Notes: a model not told the origin generated them from the letters alone. A stretch of 64,000 nt of DNA from Phyllobacterium zundukense (GCF_025452195.1 NZ_CP104973.1:868001-932000); one strand, 5' to 3'. Numbered from the stretch's first letter, positions 38,284 to 47,634 are shown. Numbers and translations are program-made.

Positions 38284-39531
38284 TCACACCACGATCTCCG
38301 CCTTCTCCAAAACCGCATGCAACAGGACATCGGTGCCGGCAGCAGCCCATTCCCTTGAAATATCTTCGTCCTCGTTGTGGCTGAGTCCATCGACACAGGG
38401 ACACATCACCATCGACGTCGGAGCGACACGGTTGATCCAGCACGCATCGTGCCCCGCGCCGGAGACAATGTTGCGGTGGCTGTAACCAAGCCGCTCCGCC
38501 GCATTGCGCACCGCGGTCACGCAGCCTTCATCGAAGGTCACGGGATCGAAATGACCAGCCTCTTCGATCAGGATATCCAGACCGAGCTCCCTGGCGATTT
38601 TCGGCGCCTTGTCCTCAATCTCCGTCTTCATGGCGGTCAGCGTCGAAAGATCAGGAGAACGTATATCGACAGTGAAAACGACCCTGCCGGGAATCACATT
38701 GCGCGAGTTCGGATAAACATCGACATGGCCGATGGCACCGACAGCACTCGGCTGATGCGCCATGGCGACAGTGTGGACGAGTTCGGTGATACCGGCCATA
38801 CCAAGCCCGGCATTTTTGCGCATAGGCATCGGCGTCGAGCCTGTATGGCTTTCCTTTCCAGTCAGTGTAATCTGCAGCCACCACAGTCCCTGACCGTGGG
38901 TAACAACGCCGATATCCTTGCCCTCGGCCTCGAGGATCGGGCCCTGCTCGATATGCAGTTCGAAGAGCGCGTGCATCTTGCGCGCGCCTACCTTTTCATC
39001 GCCCTTCCAGCCGATGCGCTCAAGCTCATCACCGAACTTCTTGCCCTTGGCGTCTTCGCGATTGTATGCCCACTCCTGATCGTGAACACCCGCGAAGACA
39101 CCCGAAGCCAGCATGGCCGGAGCAAAGCGCGTGCCCTCCTCATTGGTCCAGTTTACGACGACTATCGGATGCTTGGTCTTGATGTTGAGATCGTTGAGCG
39201 TGCGGATCAGTTCAAGCCCGCCGAGCACACCAAGCACGCCGTCATATTTTCCGCCCGTCGGCTGGGTATCGAGGTGACTGCCGACATAGACCGGCAGCGC
39301 ATCAGGATCGGTCCCTGGCCGAGTGAAAAACATGCTGCCCATGGTGTCGACGCCCATGGAAAGACCTGCCTTCTCGCACCAGGACTGGAACAGACGGCGG
39401 CCTTCACCATCTTCATCCGTCAGGGTCTGGCGGTTATTGCCACCGCGCAAGCCCGGCCCGATCTTGGCCATCTCCATAAGGCTGTCCCAGAGACGGTCGC
39501 CGTTGATCCTGAGATTTCCTGTGAGCGCCAT
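38284..39531 (-). CDS. N-carbamoyl-beta-alanine / N-carbamoyl-L-amino-acid amidohydrolase
   Basis: 415 residues, M20-family zinc amidohydrolase. Metal ligands: VGSHLDTQPTGGKYDG, WTNEEGTRF, HIEQGPILE and, near the end, CVDGLSHNEDE. The lid-domain segment VDIRSPD and SGAGHDA are also present. It would release beta-alanine (or 3-aminoisobutyrate), CO2 and ammonia from the product of the dihydropyrimidinase. It is 10 nt downstream of the aminotransferase gene and likely co-transcribed. Confidence 0.93.
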   Translation of the reverse strand: MALTGNLRINGDRLWDSLMEMAKIGPGLRGGNNRQTLTDEDGEGRRLFQSWCEKAGLSMGVDTMGSMFFTRPGTDPDALPVYVGSHLDTQPTGGKYDGVLGVLGGLELIRTLNDLNIKTKHPIVVVNWTNEEGTRFAPAMLASGVFAGVHDQEWAYNREDAKGKKFGDELERIGWKGDEKVGARKMHALFELHIEQGPILEAEGKDIGVVTHGQGLWWLQITLTGKESHTGSTPMPMRKNAGLGMAGITELVHTVAMAHQPSAVGAIGHVDVYPNSRNVIPGRVVFTVDIRSPDLSTLTAMKTEIEDKAPKIARELGLDILIEEAGHFDPVTFDEGCVTAVRNAAERLGYSHRNIVSGAGHDACWINRVAPTSMVMCPCVDGLSHNEDEDISREWAAAGTDVLLHAVLEKAEIVV

Positions 39532-39540
39532 TTAGAGCTC

Positions 39541-40866
39541 CTAATCGAGATTTTTCAGAACGTCGGCCAGCGTGTCGAAGAGGTGCTCGATCTGCCCCTT
39601 GCTGATGATCAGCGGCGGGGAAAGCGCGATGATATCGCCAGTGGTGCGGATCAGCACGCCCTTTTCATAAGCCTTGAGGAACGCCTGGAAAGCCCGCTTG
39701 GTTGGCGCACCCTCGATCGGCTCGAGCTCGATGGCGCCGATCAGTCCGAGGTTTCGGATGTCGATGACATGCGGCAGGCCCTTCAGCGCATGCAGCGCAT
39801 CTTCCCAGTAACTTGAAATCTCGGAGGCTCGGGTCAGAAGGCCTTCATCTTCATAGGTGTCGAGCGTTGCGAGCGCCGCCGCACAGGCGACGGGATGGCC
39901 GGAATAGGTATAGCCGTGGAAAAGCTCGATCATGTTTTCCGCGCCGGTCATGAAGGTTTCGTAAATCTGCTTCGATGCGAATACCGCGCCCATCGGGATG
40001 ACGCCGCTGGTGATGCCCTTTGCCGTGGTGACAAGGTCTGGAACGACCCCAAAATAATCGACCGCAAACGGCGTACCGAGACGGCCGAATCCGGTGATGA
40101 CCTCGTCGAAAATCAACAGTATATCGTGCTTGGTGCAAATCTCGCGCAGGCGCTTCAAATAGCCCTTCGGCGGAATGAGGACACCGGTCGATCCGGCAAC
40201 CGGTTCAACGATAACAGCTGCAATGTTGGAGGCATCATGCAGGGCGACAACCTTTTCCAGGTCATCGGCAAACTCGGCGCCGTATTCCGGTTCGCCCCGG
40301 GTATAGGCATTGCGGGCCAAATCGTGTGTGTGGCGGATATGATCGATACCGCTGAGGGCATTACCAAAGGTCTTGCGATTACCCGAAATACCGCCAACCG
40401 AAATGCCGCCGAAGCCGACGCCATGATAACCGCGCTCGCGGCCGATCAGTTTGACCTTGGTGCCATTTCCCTTGGCGCGATGATACGCCAGCGCAATCTT
40501 CAGCGCTGTATCGACCGACTCCGAGCCGGAATTGGTGAAGAACACATGATCGAGCGGTGATGGCAGCATTGCAGCAAGGCGGGCGGCGAGCTCGAATGCC
40601 TTGGGATGGCCCATCTGAAACGCCGGCGCATAGTCGAGCTCGGCGACTTGTTTTTGGACGGCCTCGACGATCTTCGGCCGGCCATGACCGGCATTGCAGC
40701 ACCACAGCCCGGCGGTGCCGTCGAGCACCTCGCGGCCGTCATGGGATTTATAGTGCATGTCCTTGGCGCTGACCAAAAGACGAGGGTTTTCCTTGAACTG
40801 GCGGTTTGCCGTAAATGGCATCCAGAACGCGTCAAGATTATTGGTCCCGTATGCCGCTTTAGACAT
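39541..40866 (-). CDS. Omega-amino acid:pyruvate aminotransferase (class III)
   Basis: 441 residues. PLP-dependent class III aminotransferase: FTNSGSESVDTALKIA, GRERGYHGVGFGG, LIFDEVITGFGRLG and the PLP Lys in TTAKGITSGVIPMGA. In this operon it most likely converts beta-alanine and pyruvate to malonate semialdehyde and alanine, the last step after the dihydropyrimidinase and amidohydrolase. First gene of the catabolic operon, divergent from the RutR-like regulator with a RutR-type box between them. Confidence 0.93.
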   Translation of the reverse strand: MSKAAYGTNNLDAFWMPFTANRQFKENPRLLVSAKDMHYKSHDGREVLDGTAGLWCCNAGHGRPKIVEAVQKQVAELDYAPAFQMGHPKAFELAARLAAMLPSPLDHVFFTNSGSESVDTALKIALAYHRAKGNGTKVKLIGRERGYHGVGFGGISVGGISGNRKTFGNALSGIDHIRHTHDLARNAYTRGEPEYGAEFADDLEKVVALHDASNIAAVIVEPVAGSTGVLIPPKGYLKRLREICTKHDILLIFDEVITGFGRLGTPFAVDYFGVVPDLVTTAKGITSGVIPMGAVFASKQIYETFMTGAENMIELFHGYTYSGHPVACAAALATLDTYEDEGLLTRASEISSYWEDALHALKGLPHVIDIRNLGLIGAIELEPIEGAPTKRAFQAFLKAYEKGVLIRTTGDIIALSPPLIISKGQIEHLFDTLADVLKNLD

Positions 40867-40943
40867 TGTGAAGCCTCCGAAGAGCGGATGTTACCGCTTG
40901 TTTTGTGTTCCCGAATGATTGAACTTGCAGCACAATCAAAAAC

Positions 40944-40959
40944 TTGACTACTTGGTCAA
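40944..40959. promoter_or_regulatory. RutR-type operator
   Basis: TTGACTACTTGGTCAA matches the E. coli RutR consensus TTGACCANNTGGTCAA at 13 of 14 defined positions. It lies in the divergent region, 78 nt before the aminotransferase start and 113 nt before the regulator start. This supports uracil- or thymine-responsive control of the operon. Confidence 0.8.
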
Positions 40960-41071
40960 AATGCAGGCTAGAAGAGCATAGGAAGGCGGTCAAGCGCTTT
41001 ATAAGGCTTTGGAGCAATTCCAGGATGCGACGAAAAGGCTCGTCCGGGCAAATAATAAAGGGACGCTAGGC

Positions 41072-41752
41072 ATGGCGAGGGCGGAGAGGAAAAAACTGAA
41101 AGAAGCGCCGGAAAAGACGACGCGGATTCAGGAAATCAATCGCCGCCTCATCCTCGACGCGGCTCTCGACGTCTTCTCGACGTACGGCTTCCGCGGCACG
41201 ACGATCGATCAGATCGCCGAACGAGCCGGCATGTCGAAGCCTAACCTGCTCTACTATTTCCCGCGCAAGCAGAACATCTATGTGACGCTGCTCGAAGAGA
41301 CGTTGACGGAATGGCTGGCGCCGCTCGCCGAGATCGATGCGGAAGGTGATCCGATCGAGCAATTGCGCAAGTACATAACCCTGAAGATCAACATGTCCGA
41401 AACGCACCCGGAAGCGTCGCGGTTGTTCGCCAATGAGGTTCTGCACGGCGCGCCAGCCATCAGCGACTTTCTCACCAAATATCTGAAGCCATTGGTTGAT
41501 GAGAAAGCTGCCGTGATCCGCCGCTGGGTCGGCGAACGCAAGCTGGCGCCAGTCGATCCCTATCACCTCATCTTCATGATATGGGCGACGACGCAGCATT
41601 ATGCGGATTTCGATGTGCAGGTTCGTGCGATCATGGGCAGCCAGGTCGGCCGCCCAGGTTTCAAGGAGCAAACCGCACAAGCGGTGCTGAGCATTATTTT
41701 AAACGGAATCAGGCCGCGAGATCAGGGTAAGGACAGTGCAGAGCGGGAATGA
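41072..41752 (+). CDS. rutR: TetR-family regulator, RutR-like
   Basis: 226 residues. TetR helix-turn-helix (RRLILDAALDVFSTYGFRGTTIDQIAERAGMSKPNLLYYF) split here into its recognisable words FSTYGFRGTTI and AGMSKPNLLYYFP. The C-terminal domain of the RutR type (FANEVLHGAPAISDFL; MIWATTQHYADFDVQV) binds uracil or thymine in E. coli. The ATG at 41072 is preferred; the frame is open to a TTG at 41009. Divergence from the pyrimidine operon and the RutR box between them support the name. Confidence 0.88.
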   Translation: MARAERKKLKEAPEKTTRIQEINRRLILDAALDVFSTYGFRGTTIDQIAERAGMSKPNLLYYFPRKQNIYVTLLEETLTEWLAPLAEIDAEGDPIEQLRKYITLKINMSETHPEASRLFANEVLHGAPAISDFLTKYLKPLVDEKAAVIRRWVGERKLAPVDPYHLIFMIWATTQHYADFDVQVRAIMGSQVGRPGFKEQTAQAVLSIILNGIRPRDQGKDSAERE

Positions 41753-41837
41753 AGACGAACCTGCTCTTGGCATTTGCAGCCGAGGTGGGCTAAACGTTCA
41801 CGTGCTCCAAGCACTGAACGAATAATTTGAGGCGTAT

Positions 41838-44519
41838 ATGGCCGATCACGGTCAAAAAAATCGACCAGATCCGGATAAATTGCTGCAACTTGCCGCTCGC
41901 GAGACGCGCGGCAAACTGACTGTATTTCTGGGCGCAGCCCCCGGTGTGGGCAAGACATATGCGATGCTGCTTCGAGCGCGCCGTTTGAAAGAGGATGGCG
42001 CGGACATCGTTATCGGTCTCGCCGAGACCCATGGCCGGGTCGAGACGGCGGAACTGCTCGACGGGCTGGAAGGCATTCCGCGCAAGCAGGTCAACTATCG
42101 CGGCAAGGTACTGGAAGAGTTCGATATCGACGCGGCGATTGCCCGCAAGCCTAAAATTATCATTGTGGACGAACTCGCTCACACCAATGTTCCCGGCAGC
42201 AGGCATCCGAAACGTTACCAGGACATCGAAGAACTGCTTTGGCAGGGCATCGATGTCTGGACGGCAATGAATGTCCAGCATCTGGAAAGCCTGTCCGATG
42301 TAGTCACCAGCATTACCGGCGTGACTGTTCGGGAGATCGTGCCGGATATTGTCCTGAAGCGAGCCGACGACGTCTTGCTTGTCGACCTGCCGCCGGCAGA
42401 GCTCATCGCACGCTTGAAGGAGGGCAAGGTCTATCTGCCCGGCAATGCGGAGCGCGCGGCGGAGGGTTTCTTCAAACCCGCCAATCTGACGGCTCTCCGC
42501 GAACTGGCGCTCAGGCGCACAGCGGATCGCGTCGACGATCAGATGATTGATCTGTTGCGGCAGAACGCGATCGAAGGGCCTTGGGCGACGGGCGAACGGC
42601 TGCTAGTCTGCGTTGGTCCCGACAGCCTTTCCGAAAAGGTCGTACGCACGGCCAGCCGCCTTGCATCGGGATTGAACGCCCGCTGGTTGGTTGTCTCGCT
42701 GACCCAGACCAACGATGCTGGTGGCGAGACCGGCAAACGTCTCGACAAACTTCTGGACCTGGCGGAACGGCTCGGTGCGGAAACGCGGCGGGTGATCGCG
42801 CAGGATTTCGTCGACGAAATCTTCCGCATTGCCCGGCGCGAAAACGTCACGCAGATCGTTGTGGGTCGCCCGAAGTCAGCGCGGTTCGCCAATCCTTTCC
42901 GGCGTTCACTGCCGGACGAGATCATCAAGCGTTTCACCGATATTGGCGTGCATATCGTCACCGGTGAGGAACAGGGCAACCCTTACGTCCCACCGTCGAT
43001 GCGCAAGCGTACCCGGCTCGAGCTTGCCAAGGCAATCGCGCTGCCCGTTGTGGCGACCGGTGTGACCACACTGCTCGGTCTTGCTGCCAGCGACATCGTT
43101 CACGCTCAAAATCTGTCGATGCTGTTCCTTGTCGCCGTTATCCTCTCGGCAATGATCTGCGGGCGGCTTTCGGCGGTGATTGCGGCTGGCCTTGCCTTCG
43201 TTTTCTACAACTTCTTCTTCCTCGAACCGCTGCATGATCTGAGCATTGCAAAACCGCATCAATTGTTCTCGCTGATCATCTTTCTCGGGGTTGCCTTGAT
43301 GATCGGGGATCTTGCCGGTCGTCTGCGCGATCAGGTCGCCCGCTCGCGCAACCAGGCAAAGAACACGCAGGCGCTTTACGAATTTTCGCGCAAGCTTTCA
43401 GGCACGGCGCGCCTTGATGACGTCCTGATTTCCACCGCCACGCATCTGCATTCGACCTTTGGAACCGGTATTGTCATCCTGATGCCTTATGACGGCGAGC
43501 TTTCGCTGCAGACCGCATGGCCGCCAGACCTGACGTTGGATGGCACGGATATGACAGCGGTACGCTGGGCCTACGAAAAGAACGAGCGCGCGGGTTCCGA
43601 TACGGCAACATTGCCGCAGATCGAATGGCAGTTTCTGCCCATTCTCACTTCAAATGGCGTGGCGGGTGTATTGGGCCTTTCCATGAAGGACCGTGCGGCT
43701 TTGAGTGAGAACGATGACCGAATGCTCTCCGCGATTCTCGATCAGACTGCCATCGCCATCGATCGCGCACAGCTCGTGCGGGAAAACGCTAAAACGGCCG
43801 CATTGCAGGAGAGCGACAAGCTGCACACGGCACTGTTTTCATCTCTTTCACATGATCTGAAAACCCCGCTTGCCTCGATTACCGGCGCGGTTACGACGCT
43901 GCGGCAGTTGGGCAGCCGCATCAAAGCCGATACGCGTGACGACCTCTTGCTTTCCATCGAGGAAGAAGCCGGACGGTTGAACCGCTTCGTTGCCAACCTG
44001 TTCGATATGACGCGGATCGAGGCTGGAACGCTCAAGGCCAAAAATCTTCCCGTCGATGCGGCAGAAATTATCTTGTCTTCAATCGAGCGCACGACAAAAC
44101 TGAAGCCCGGCATCGCTATCGACACCAGCATCGCCCCGGATTTGCCCATGGTGAACGGCGATGCTTCTTTGCTTGGCCAGACTCTGTTCAACCTTTTGGA
44201 TAATGCAACGAAATATGCGGGGGATGGGCCGATTGCCGTCTATGCAAAGCAGGATGGTCCGGAAGTTGCCATCAGTATCACGGATCAAGGAAGGGGCATC
44301 CCACCAAAGGATCTCGACAAGATTTTCGACAAGTTCTACCGGCGCGTCAAAGGCGACGGTCGCGCGCCGGGGACGGGGCTCGGCCTTTCCATCTCTCGCG
44401 GTTTTATTGAGTCCATGGGCGGTACGATCAAGGCGGAAAGCCCAGCCATTCGCAAACGCGGAACGCGGTTCATCATCCGCCTACCCATCGCCAATCCTGA
44501 CGGCGAGGCAATGGGATGA
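41838..44519 (+). CDS. kdpD: Osmosensitive K+ channel histidine kinase KdpD
   Basis: 893 residues, full length. Order: KdpD sensor domain with Walker A GAAPGVGKT (about 32-40) and DELAHTNVPGSRHPKR; a USP-like domain (about 250-375); four transmembrane helices (about 400-490); a GAF domain; HisKA with the phospho-acceptor SLSHDLKTPLAS; and HATPase with GTGLGLSISRGF. It senses K+ limitation and phosphorylates KdpE. The stop overlaps the kdpE start (ATGA). The genes for its usual target, the KdpFABC pump, are not in the window; the gene upstream is the RutR-like regulator. Confidence 0.96.
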   Translation: MADHGQKNRPDPDKLLQLAARETRGKLTVFLGAAPGVGKTYAMLLRARRLKEDGADIVIGLAETHGRVETAELLDGLEGIPRKQVNYRGKVLEEFDIDAAIARKPKIIIVDELAHTNVPGSRHPKRYQDIEELLWQGIDVWTAMNVQHLESLSDVVTSITGVTVREIVPDIVLKRADDVLLVDLPPAELIARLKEGKVYLPGNAERAAEGFFKPANLTALRELALRRTADRVDDQMIDLLRQNAIEGPWATGERLLVCVGPDSLSEKVVRTASRLASGLNARWLVVSLTQTNDAGGETGKRLDKLLDLAERLGAETRRVIAQDFVDEIFRIARRENVTQIVVGRPKSARFANPFRRSLPDEIIKRFTDIGVHIVTGEEQGNPYVPPSMRKRTRLELAKAIALPVVATGVTTLLGLAASDIVHAQNLSMLFLVAVILSAMICGRLSAVIAAGLAFVFYNFFFLEPLHDLSIAKPHQLFSLIIFLGVALMIGDLAGRLRDQVARSRNQAKNTQALYEFSRKLSGTARLDDVLISTATHLHSTFGTGIVILMPYDGELSLQTAWPPDLTLDGTDMTAVRWAYEKNERAGSDTATLPQIEWQFLPILTSNGVAGVLGLSMKDRAALSENDDRMLSAILDQTAIAIDRAQLVRENAKTAALQESDKLHTALFSSLSHDLKTPLASITGAVTTLRQLGSRIKADTRDDLLLSIEEEAGRLNRFVANLFDMTRIEAGTLKAKNLPVDAAEIILSSIERTTKLKPGIAIDTSIAPDLPMVNGDASLLGQTLFNLLDNATKYAGDGPIAVYAKQDGPEVAISITDQGRGIPPKDLDKIFDKFYRRVKGDGRAPGTGLGLSISRGFIESMGGTIKAESPAIRKRGTRFIIRLPIANPDGEAMG

Positions 44520-45202
44520 ACCAGCATCGTATCCTGGTCGTCGATGACGAGCCGCAGATCCAGCGTTTTCTAAACCCTGCGCTCACGGCGTCGGGTTACG
44601 AAGTGATCCTTGCTTCGACCGGCGCCGAGGCCGAACGGCTCGCTGCGACCAGCGCGCCGGATCTGATCGTCCTCGACCTTGGCCTCCCCGACAAGGACGG
44701 CAAGGAAGTGATCGAGACAGTGCGCGCGTTTTCTGAAGTGCCGATCATCGTTCTGTCGGCCCGTGACCGCGAGGCTGAAAAGATTGCATCCCTTGATCTT
44801 GGTGCCAATGACTATGTCGAGAAGCCCTTTGGCATCGGCGAGTTGCTGGCGCGTATACGCACGGCGCTACGCCAGCAAGTGGCCGGCACAAGCGTACCTT
44901 CACGGTTCGAAGCCAATGGACTTGTGGTTGACATGGTCAAGCGGATTGTCAGCCGCAACGGCGAGGAAGTGCATCTGACCCGCAAAGAATACCAATTGCT
45001 CGTGCATCTGGTACTGCACGCGGGCATGGTGATCACGCACCGTCAGCTCCTCGCCTCGGTCTGGGGCGCTGCACATGTGCAAGATTTGCAATATTTGCGC
45101 GTCTTCGTTGGCCAGCTACGTGCCAAGATCGAAGACGACGCCAACAATCCGCAATTTATCCGCACCGAAGCCGGTGTGGGCTATCGTTTCATCGCGGAGT
45201 GA
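44516..45202 (+). CDS. kdpE: KDP operon response regulator KdpE
   Basis: 228 residues. Receiver domain with acidic pocket VVDDE, phospho-acceptor in LIVLDLGLPDKDG, conserved Lys in NDYVEKPF, and an OmpR-type winged helix (VHLTRKEYQLLVHLVLHAG; YLRVFVGQLRAKIEDD). Activates kdpFABC elsewhere. Translationally coupled to kdpD. Confidence 0.95.
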   Translation: MNQHRILVVDDEPQIQRFLNPALTASGYEVILASTGAEAERLAATSAPDLIVLDLGLPDKDGKEVIETVRAFSEVPIIVLSARDREAEKIASLDLGANDYVEKPFGIGELLARIRTALRQQVAGTSVPSRFEANGLVVDMVKRIVSRNGEEVHLTRKEYQLLVHLVLHAGMVITHRQLLASVWGAAHVQDLQYLRVFVGQLRAKIEDDANNPQFIRTEAGVGYRFIAE

Positions 45203-45213
45203 AATGAGTTGCT

Positions 45214-45996
45214 CTATCCCTGGGTCGAATTGTAGGCACCACCGTCGAGCAACAAGTTCTGGCCGACGATAAAACCGGAATACTGGCTGCACAGAAAAGC
45301 CGCTGCGGCGCCGAATTCCTCTGCCGTTCCGTATCGCCCCGTGGGATTTTCCGCATAGGCATCGGCGCGTGCCTCCTCGATGGAAATGCCCTTGGCCAGC
45401 GCCGTTCGCTCCAGGAAGCCCTTCGTCCGATCCGTATCATGGGATCCGGGAAGAATATTGTTGATGATGACGCCATGCTTGGCCACTTGCCGCGCAGTGC
45501 CTGCAACGAAACCTGTCAGCCCGTTGCGGGCGGCGTTGGAAAGTCCAAGCGAAGAGATCGGAGATTTCACCGAGCCCGACGTGATATTGAGCACGCGCCC
45601 CCACTTCCGCTCGATCATGCCGGGCAAGATCGCGTTCATCAACAGGATGGGCGTCAACATATTGTTGTTGATCGCCTTCAGCCATTCCTCTTCGCCCCAC
45701 TCGGACCAGTTGCCGGCTGGCGGACCACCTGCATTGTTGACGAGGATATCCGGTTGCGGTTCGGCCTTCAGCAGTGCGTTGCGCCCGGTCTCCGTCGTCA
45801 CATCCTCGGCAACGATCTGAACCTTGACACCGTATTTGTCCGCAATCTCATTGGCCGTGGCGCGCAACGTTGTCTCGGTGCGTGCATTCAGCGTCAGGTC
45901 GACGCCAGCTTCAGCCAGTTTTTCCGCAACGCCGCGGCCAAGTCCCTTTGAACTTGCGCAGACGATGGCGCGCTTGCCTTTGATACCCAGATCCAT
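45214..45996 (-). CDS. SDR family oxidoreductase
   Basis: 260 residues. The cofactor motif is atypical (CASSKGLGRGVA, the SSKGLG variant of TGxxxGxG), as in the BKR_3-like group. NNAGGPP and the catalytic region NITSGSVKSP are visible; the usual YxxxK is not evident, since the segment reads LGLSNAARNGL, so the catalytic Tyr appears replaced by Ser as in that group. The ATG after GAGGACATC was chosen. It converges on kdpE. The substrate is unknown. Confidence 0.85.
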   Translation of the reverse strand: MDLGIKGKRAIVCASSKGLGRGVAEKLAEAGVDLTLNARTETTLRATANEIADKYGVKVQIVAEDVTTETGRNALLKAEPQPDILVNNAGGPPAGNWSEWGEEEWLKAINNNMLTPILLMNAILPGMIERKWGRVLNITSGSVKSPISSLGLSNAARNGLTGFVAGTARQVAKHGVIINNILPGSHDTDRTKGFLERTALAKGISIEEARADAYAENPTGRYGTAEEFGAAAAFLCSQYSGFIVGQNLLLDGGAYNSTQG

Positions 45997-46098
45997 GATG
46001 TCCTCGCCGGTTGTTCCCGTGTCATCCCTTATCGACAATTCCAGCATGTTTTGACAAGCTTGACCTCAAACAAAATCGGATTCGGGAAACGCAAAGCC

Positions 46099-46560
46099 AT
46101 GACGACATTCGGAGCAACTGTTCTGTGGACGCGGCCGGAGGGCACCCCCTTCACCGACAACAAATATAGCCGAGCGCATGTCTGGCAGTTCGACGGCGGT
46201 GCCGAGGTGCCGGCTTCGTCTTCGCCGCATATTGTTCGCCTGCCCTATTCCACGGCGGAGAATGTCGATCCCGAAGAGGCTTTCGTCGCCTCGATTTCGA
46301 GCTGCCACATGCTGTTTTTTCTCAGTGGTGCCGCCAAAAAAGGATTTGTCATTGATGAATACCGTGATGCCGCGGAAGGCGAACTCGCAAAAAACGATCA
46401 GGGAAAACTCTATGTCAGTCGGGTCACGCTGAAACCGCATGTAACCTATGCGGGTGCCGCGCCCGATGCGGAGACTGAGCAACATCTGCACCACGAAGCG
46501 CACGAGCAATGTTTCATTGCCAACTCCGTGCTCACCCATATCGACGTTCAGCCCGTCTGA
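46099..46560 (+). CDS. OsmC-family peroxiredoxin-like protein
   Basis: 153 residues. OsmC/Ohr fold with the two redox cysteines in SISSCHMLFFL and HEQCFIAN. OsmC proteins reduce organic hydroperoxides. The start at 46099 (MTTFGATV) fits the family; the frame is open further upstream. It is followed 19 nt later by a YHS-like gene with a strong Shine-Dalgarno and probably shares its transcript. Confidence 0.9.
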   Translation: MTTFGATVLWTRPEGTPFTDNKYSRAHVWQFDGGAEVPASSSPHIVRLPYSTAENVDPEEAFVASISSCHMLFFLSGAAKKGFVIDEYRDAAEGELAKNDQGKLYVSRVTLKPHVTYAGAAPDAETEQHLHHEAHEQCFIANSVLTHIDVQPV

Positions 46561-46579
46561 ACTCACAGGAGGAAATATC

Positions 46580-46774
46580 ATGTCTGAACTCAAGATCGGC
46601 GATGCCATAAACACCACCTGCCCATGGTCGGGTGATCCGATCAAGGAGGATAGCCTGACGCTTTATAACGGCGCTGTCGTCGGATTCTGCAACCCGGGCT
46701 GCCGCGACAAGTTCGAAAAAGCGATCAATCATTTCGAGGCGGCACTCCAGCGCCGCAGTCACGAAAGCGTCTAG
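46580..46774 (+). CDS. Small YHS-like Cys-rich protein
   Basis: 64 residues. Cys pattern CPWSGDPI then GFCNPGCRDKFEKAI resembles the YHS/TRASH metal-binding domain. AGGAGG precedes the ATG at 8 nt, which fixes the start. Relatives are sometimes labelled glutathione S-transferase without reason. It may bind a soft metal or act with the OsmC protein; the function is unknown. Confidence 0.85.
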   Translation: MSELKIGDAINTTCPWSGDPIKEDSLTLYNGAVVGFCNPGCRDKFEKAINHFEAALQRRSHESV

Positions 46775-46789
46775 AACTAAAAAATCCAT

Positions 46790-46823
46790 TTGACAATTTT
46801 CCTGGATCACAATACTTAAGTAT
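46790..46823 (+). promoter_or_regulatory. arsR promoter with overlapping palindrome
   Basis: TTGACA (46790-46795) with a TACTTA-like -10 at 46813-46818 (17-bp spacing) places transcription start near the ATG at 46824. The perfect palindrome ATACTTAAGTAT (46812-46823) covers the -10 and abuts the start codon. No Shine-Dalgarno is present, so the mRNA may be leaderless and autorepressed. Confidence 0.6.
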
Positions 46824-47156
46824 ATGCTTAACCAACAAGTACCACTCGATCTCATGTTCCAGGCGCTGGCGGATCCCTCGCGCCGCATCATGGTTGAACG
46901 GCTGAGCCGCGGACCGGCTTCGGTCAGCGAACTCGCCAAGCCGCTTGCCATGTCACTGCCTGCAGTGGTTCAGCATCTACAGGTGCTGGAGGCGAGTGGG
47001 CTTATCCGCTCGGAAAAGATCGGGCGCGTTCGCACCTGCCATATCGAATGGGCAGCTTTGCAAACCGCGGAAGAGTGGATGCTGGAACGGCGCAAGACCT
47101 GGGAACATCGCCTCGACAGACTGGGTGATTTTCTCGCTGATCAGGAAAAAGGATAG
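46824..47156 (+). CDS. ArsR-family transcriptional regulator
   Basis: 110 residues. Winged helix with LMFQALADPSRRIMVERL and SVSELAKPLAMSLPAVVQHLQ. No Cys metal-site (CVC) is seen, so it is the non-metal type that is typically paired with an AHSA1/SRPBCC gene. It is 4 nt before that gene. The palindrome at its start suggests autoregulation. Confidence 0.92.
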   Translation: MLNQQVPLDLMFQALADPSRRIMVERLSRGPASVSELAKPLAMSLPAVVQHLQVLEASGLIRSEKIGRVRTCHIEWAALQTAEEWMLERRKTWEHRLDRLGDFLADQEKG

Positions 47157-47160
47157 ATCT

Positions 47161-47634
47161 ATGACCAACCGATCCGTGACACACGACACCTTCGTCCTCG
47201 AACGCAGCTATTCGGCCTCTCCAGCGCGCGTATTTTTTGCGCTCAGCGACAAGCAGGCAAAGGCCAAATGGTTTGGCGGTCCCGATGAATGGGGTCAGGG
47301 CAAATATGAAATGGATTTCCGTGTTGGCGGGCAGGAGATCAGCAGTGGAGGTCCGAAAGGCGGACCGGTGCACACTTACGTAGCCGTCTACCAGGACATC
47401 GTACCGGATGAGCGCATCATATACACCTATGACATGCACCTCGATGAAAAACGCATCTCGGTGTCACTTGCGACGATGGAATTGCGCCCCGAAGGGACGG
47501 GTACGAGGCTGATTCTCACCGAACAAGGCGCGTATCTCGATGATTTCGACGAACCATCCGTGCGCAGGGAAGGCATGGGAGAACTCCTGGACGCATTGGG
47601 CAGATCCCTGGAAAACACGAACGTCAACGCCTGA
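47161..47634 (+). CDS. SRPBCC / AHSA1-domain protein
   Basis: 157 residues. AHSA1/START-like lipocalin-type cavity fold (FVLERSYSASPARVFFALSD; AKWFGGPDEW; GTRLILTEQGAYLDDFD). Such proteins pair with ArsR regulators in many bacteria; ligand and function are mostly unknown. Probably binds a small hydrophobic molecule. Co-transcribed with the ArsR gene; a weak GGATAGATCT lies before the ATG. Confidence 0.88.
   Translation: MTNRSVTHDTFVLERSYSASPARVFFALSDKQAKAKWFGGPDEWGQGKYEMDFRVGGQEISSGGPKGGPVHTYVAVYQDIVPDERIIYTYDMHLDEKRISVSLATMELRPEGTGTRLILTEQGAYLDDFDEPSVRREGMGELLDALGRSLENTNVNA

Noticed and set aside
40867..41071. Small RNA gene in the divergent region
   Set aside because: No terminator or promoter pair was found; the RutR box explains the conserved-looking palindrome.
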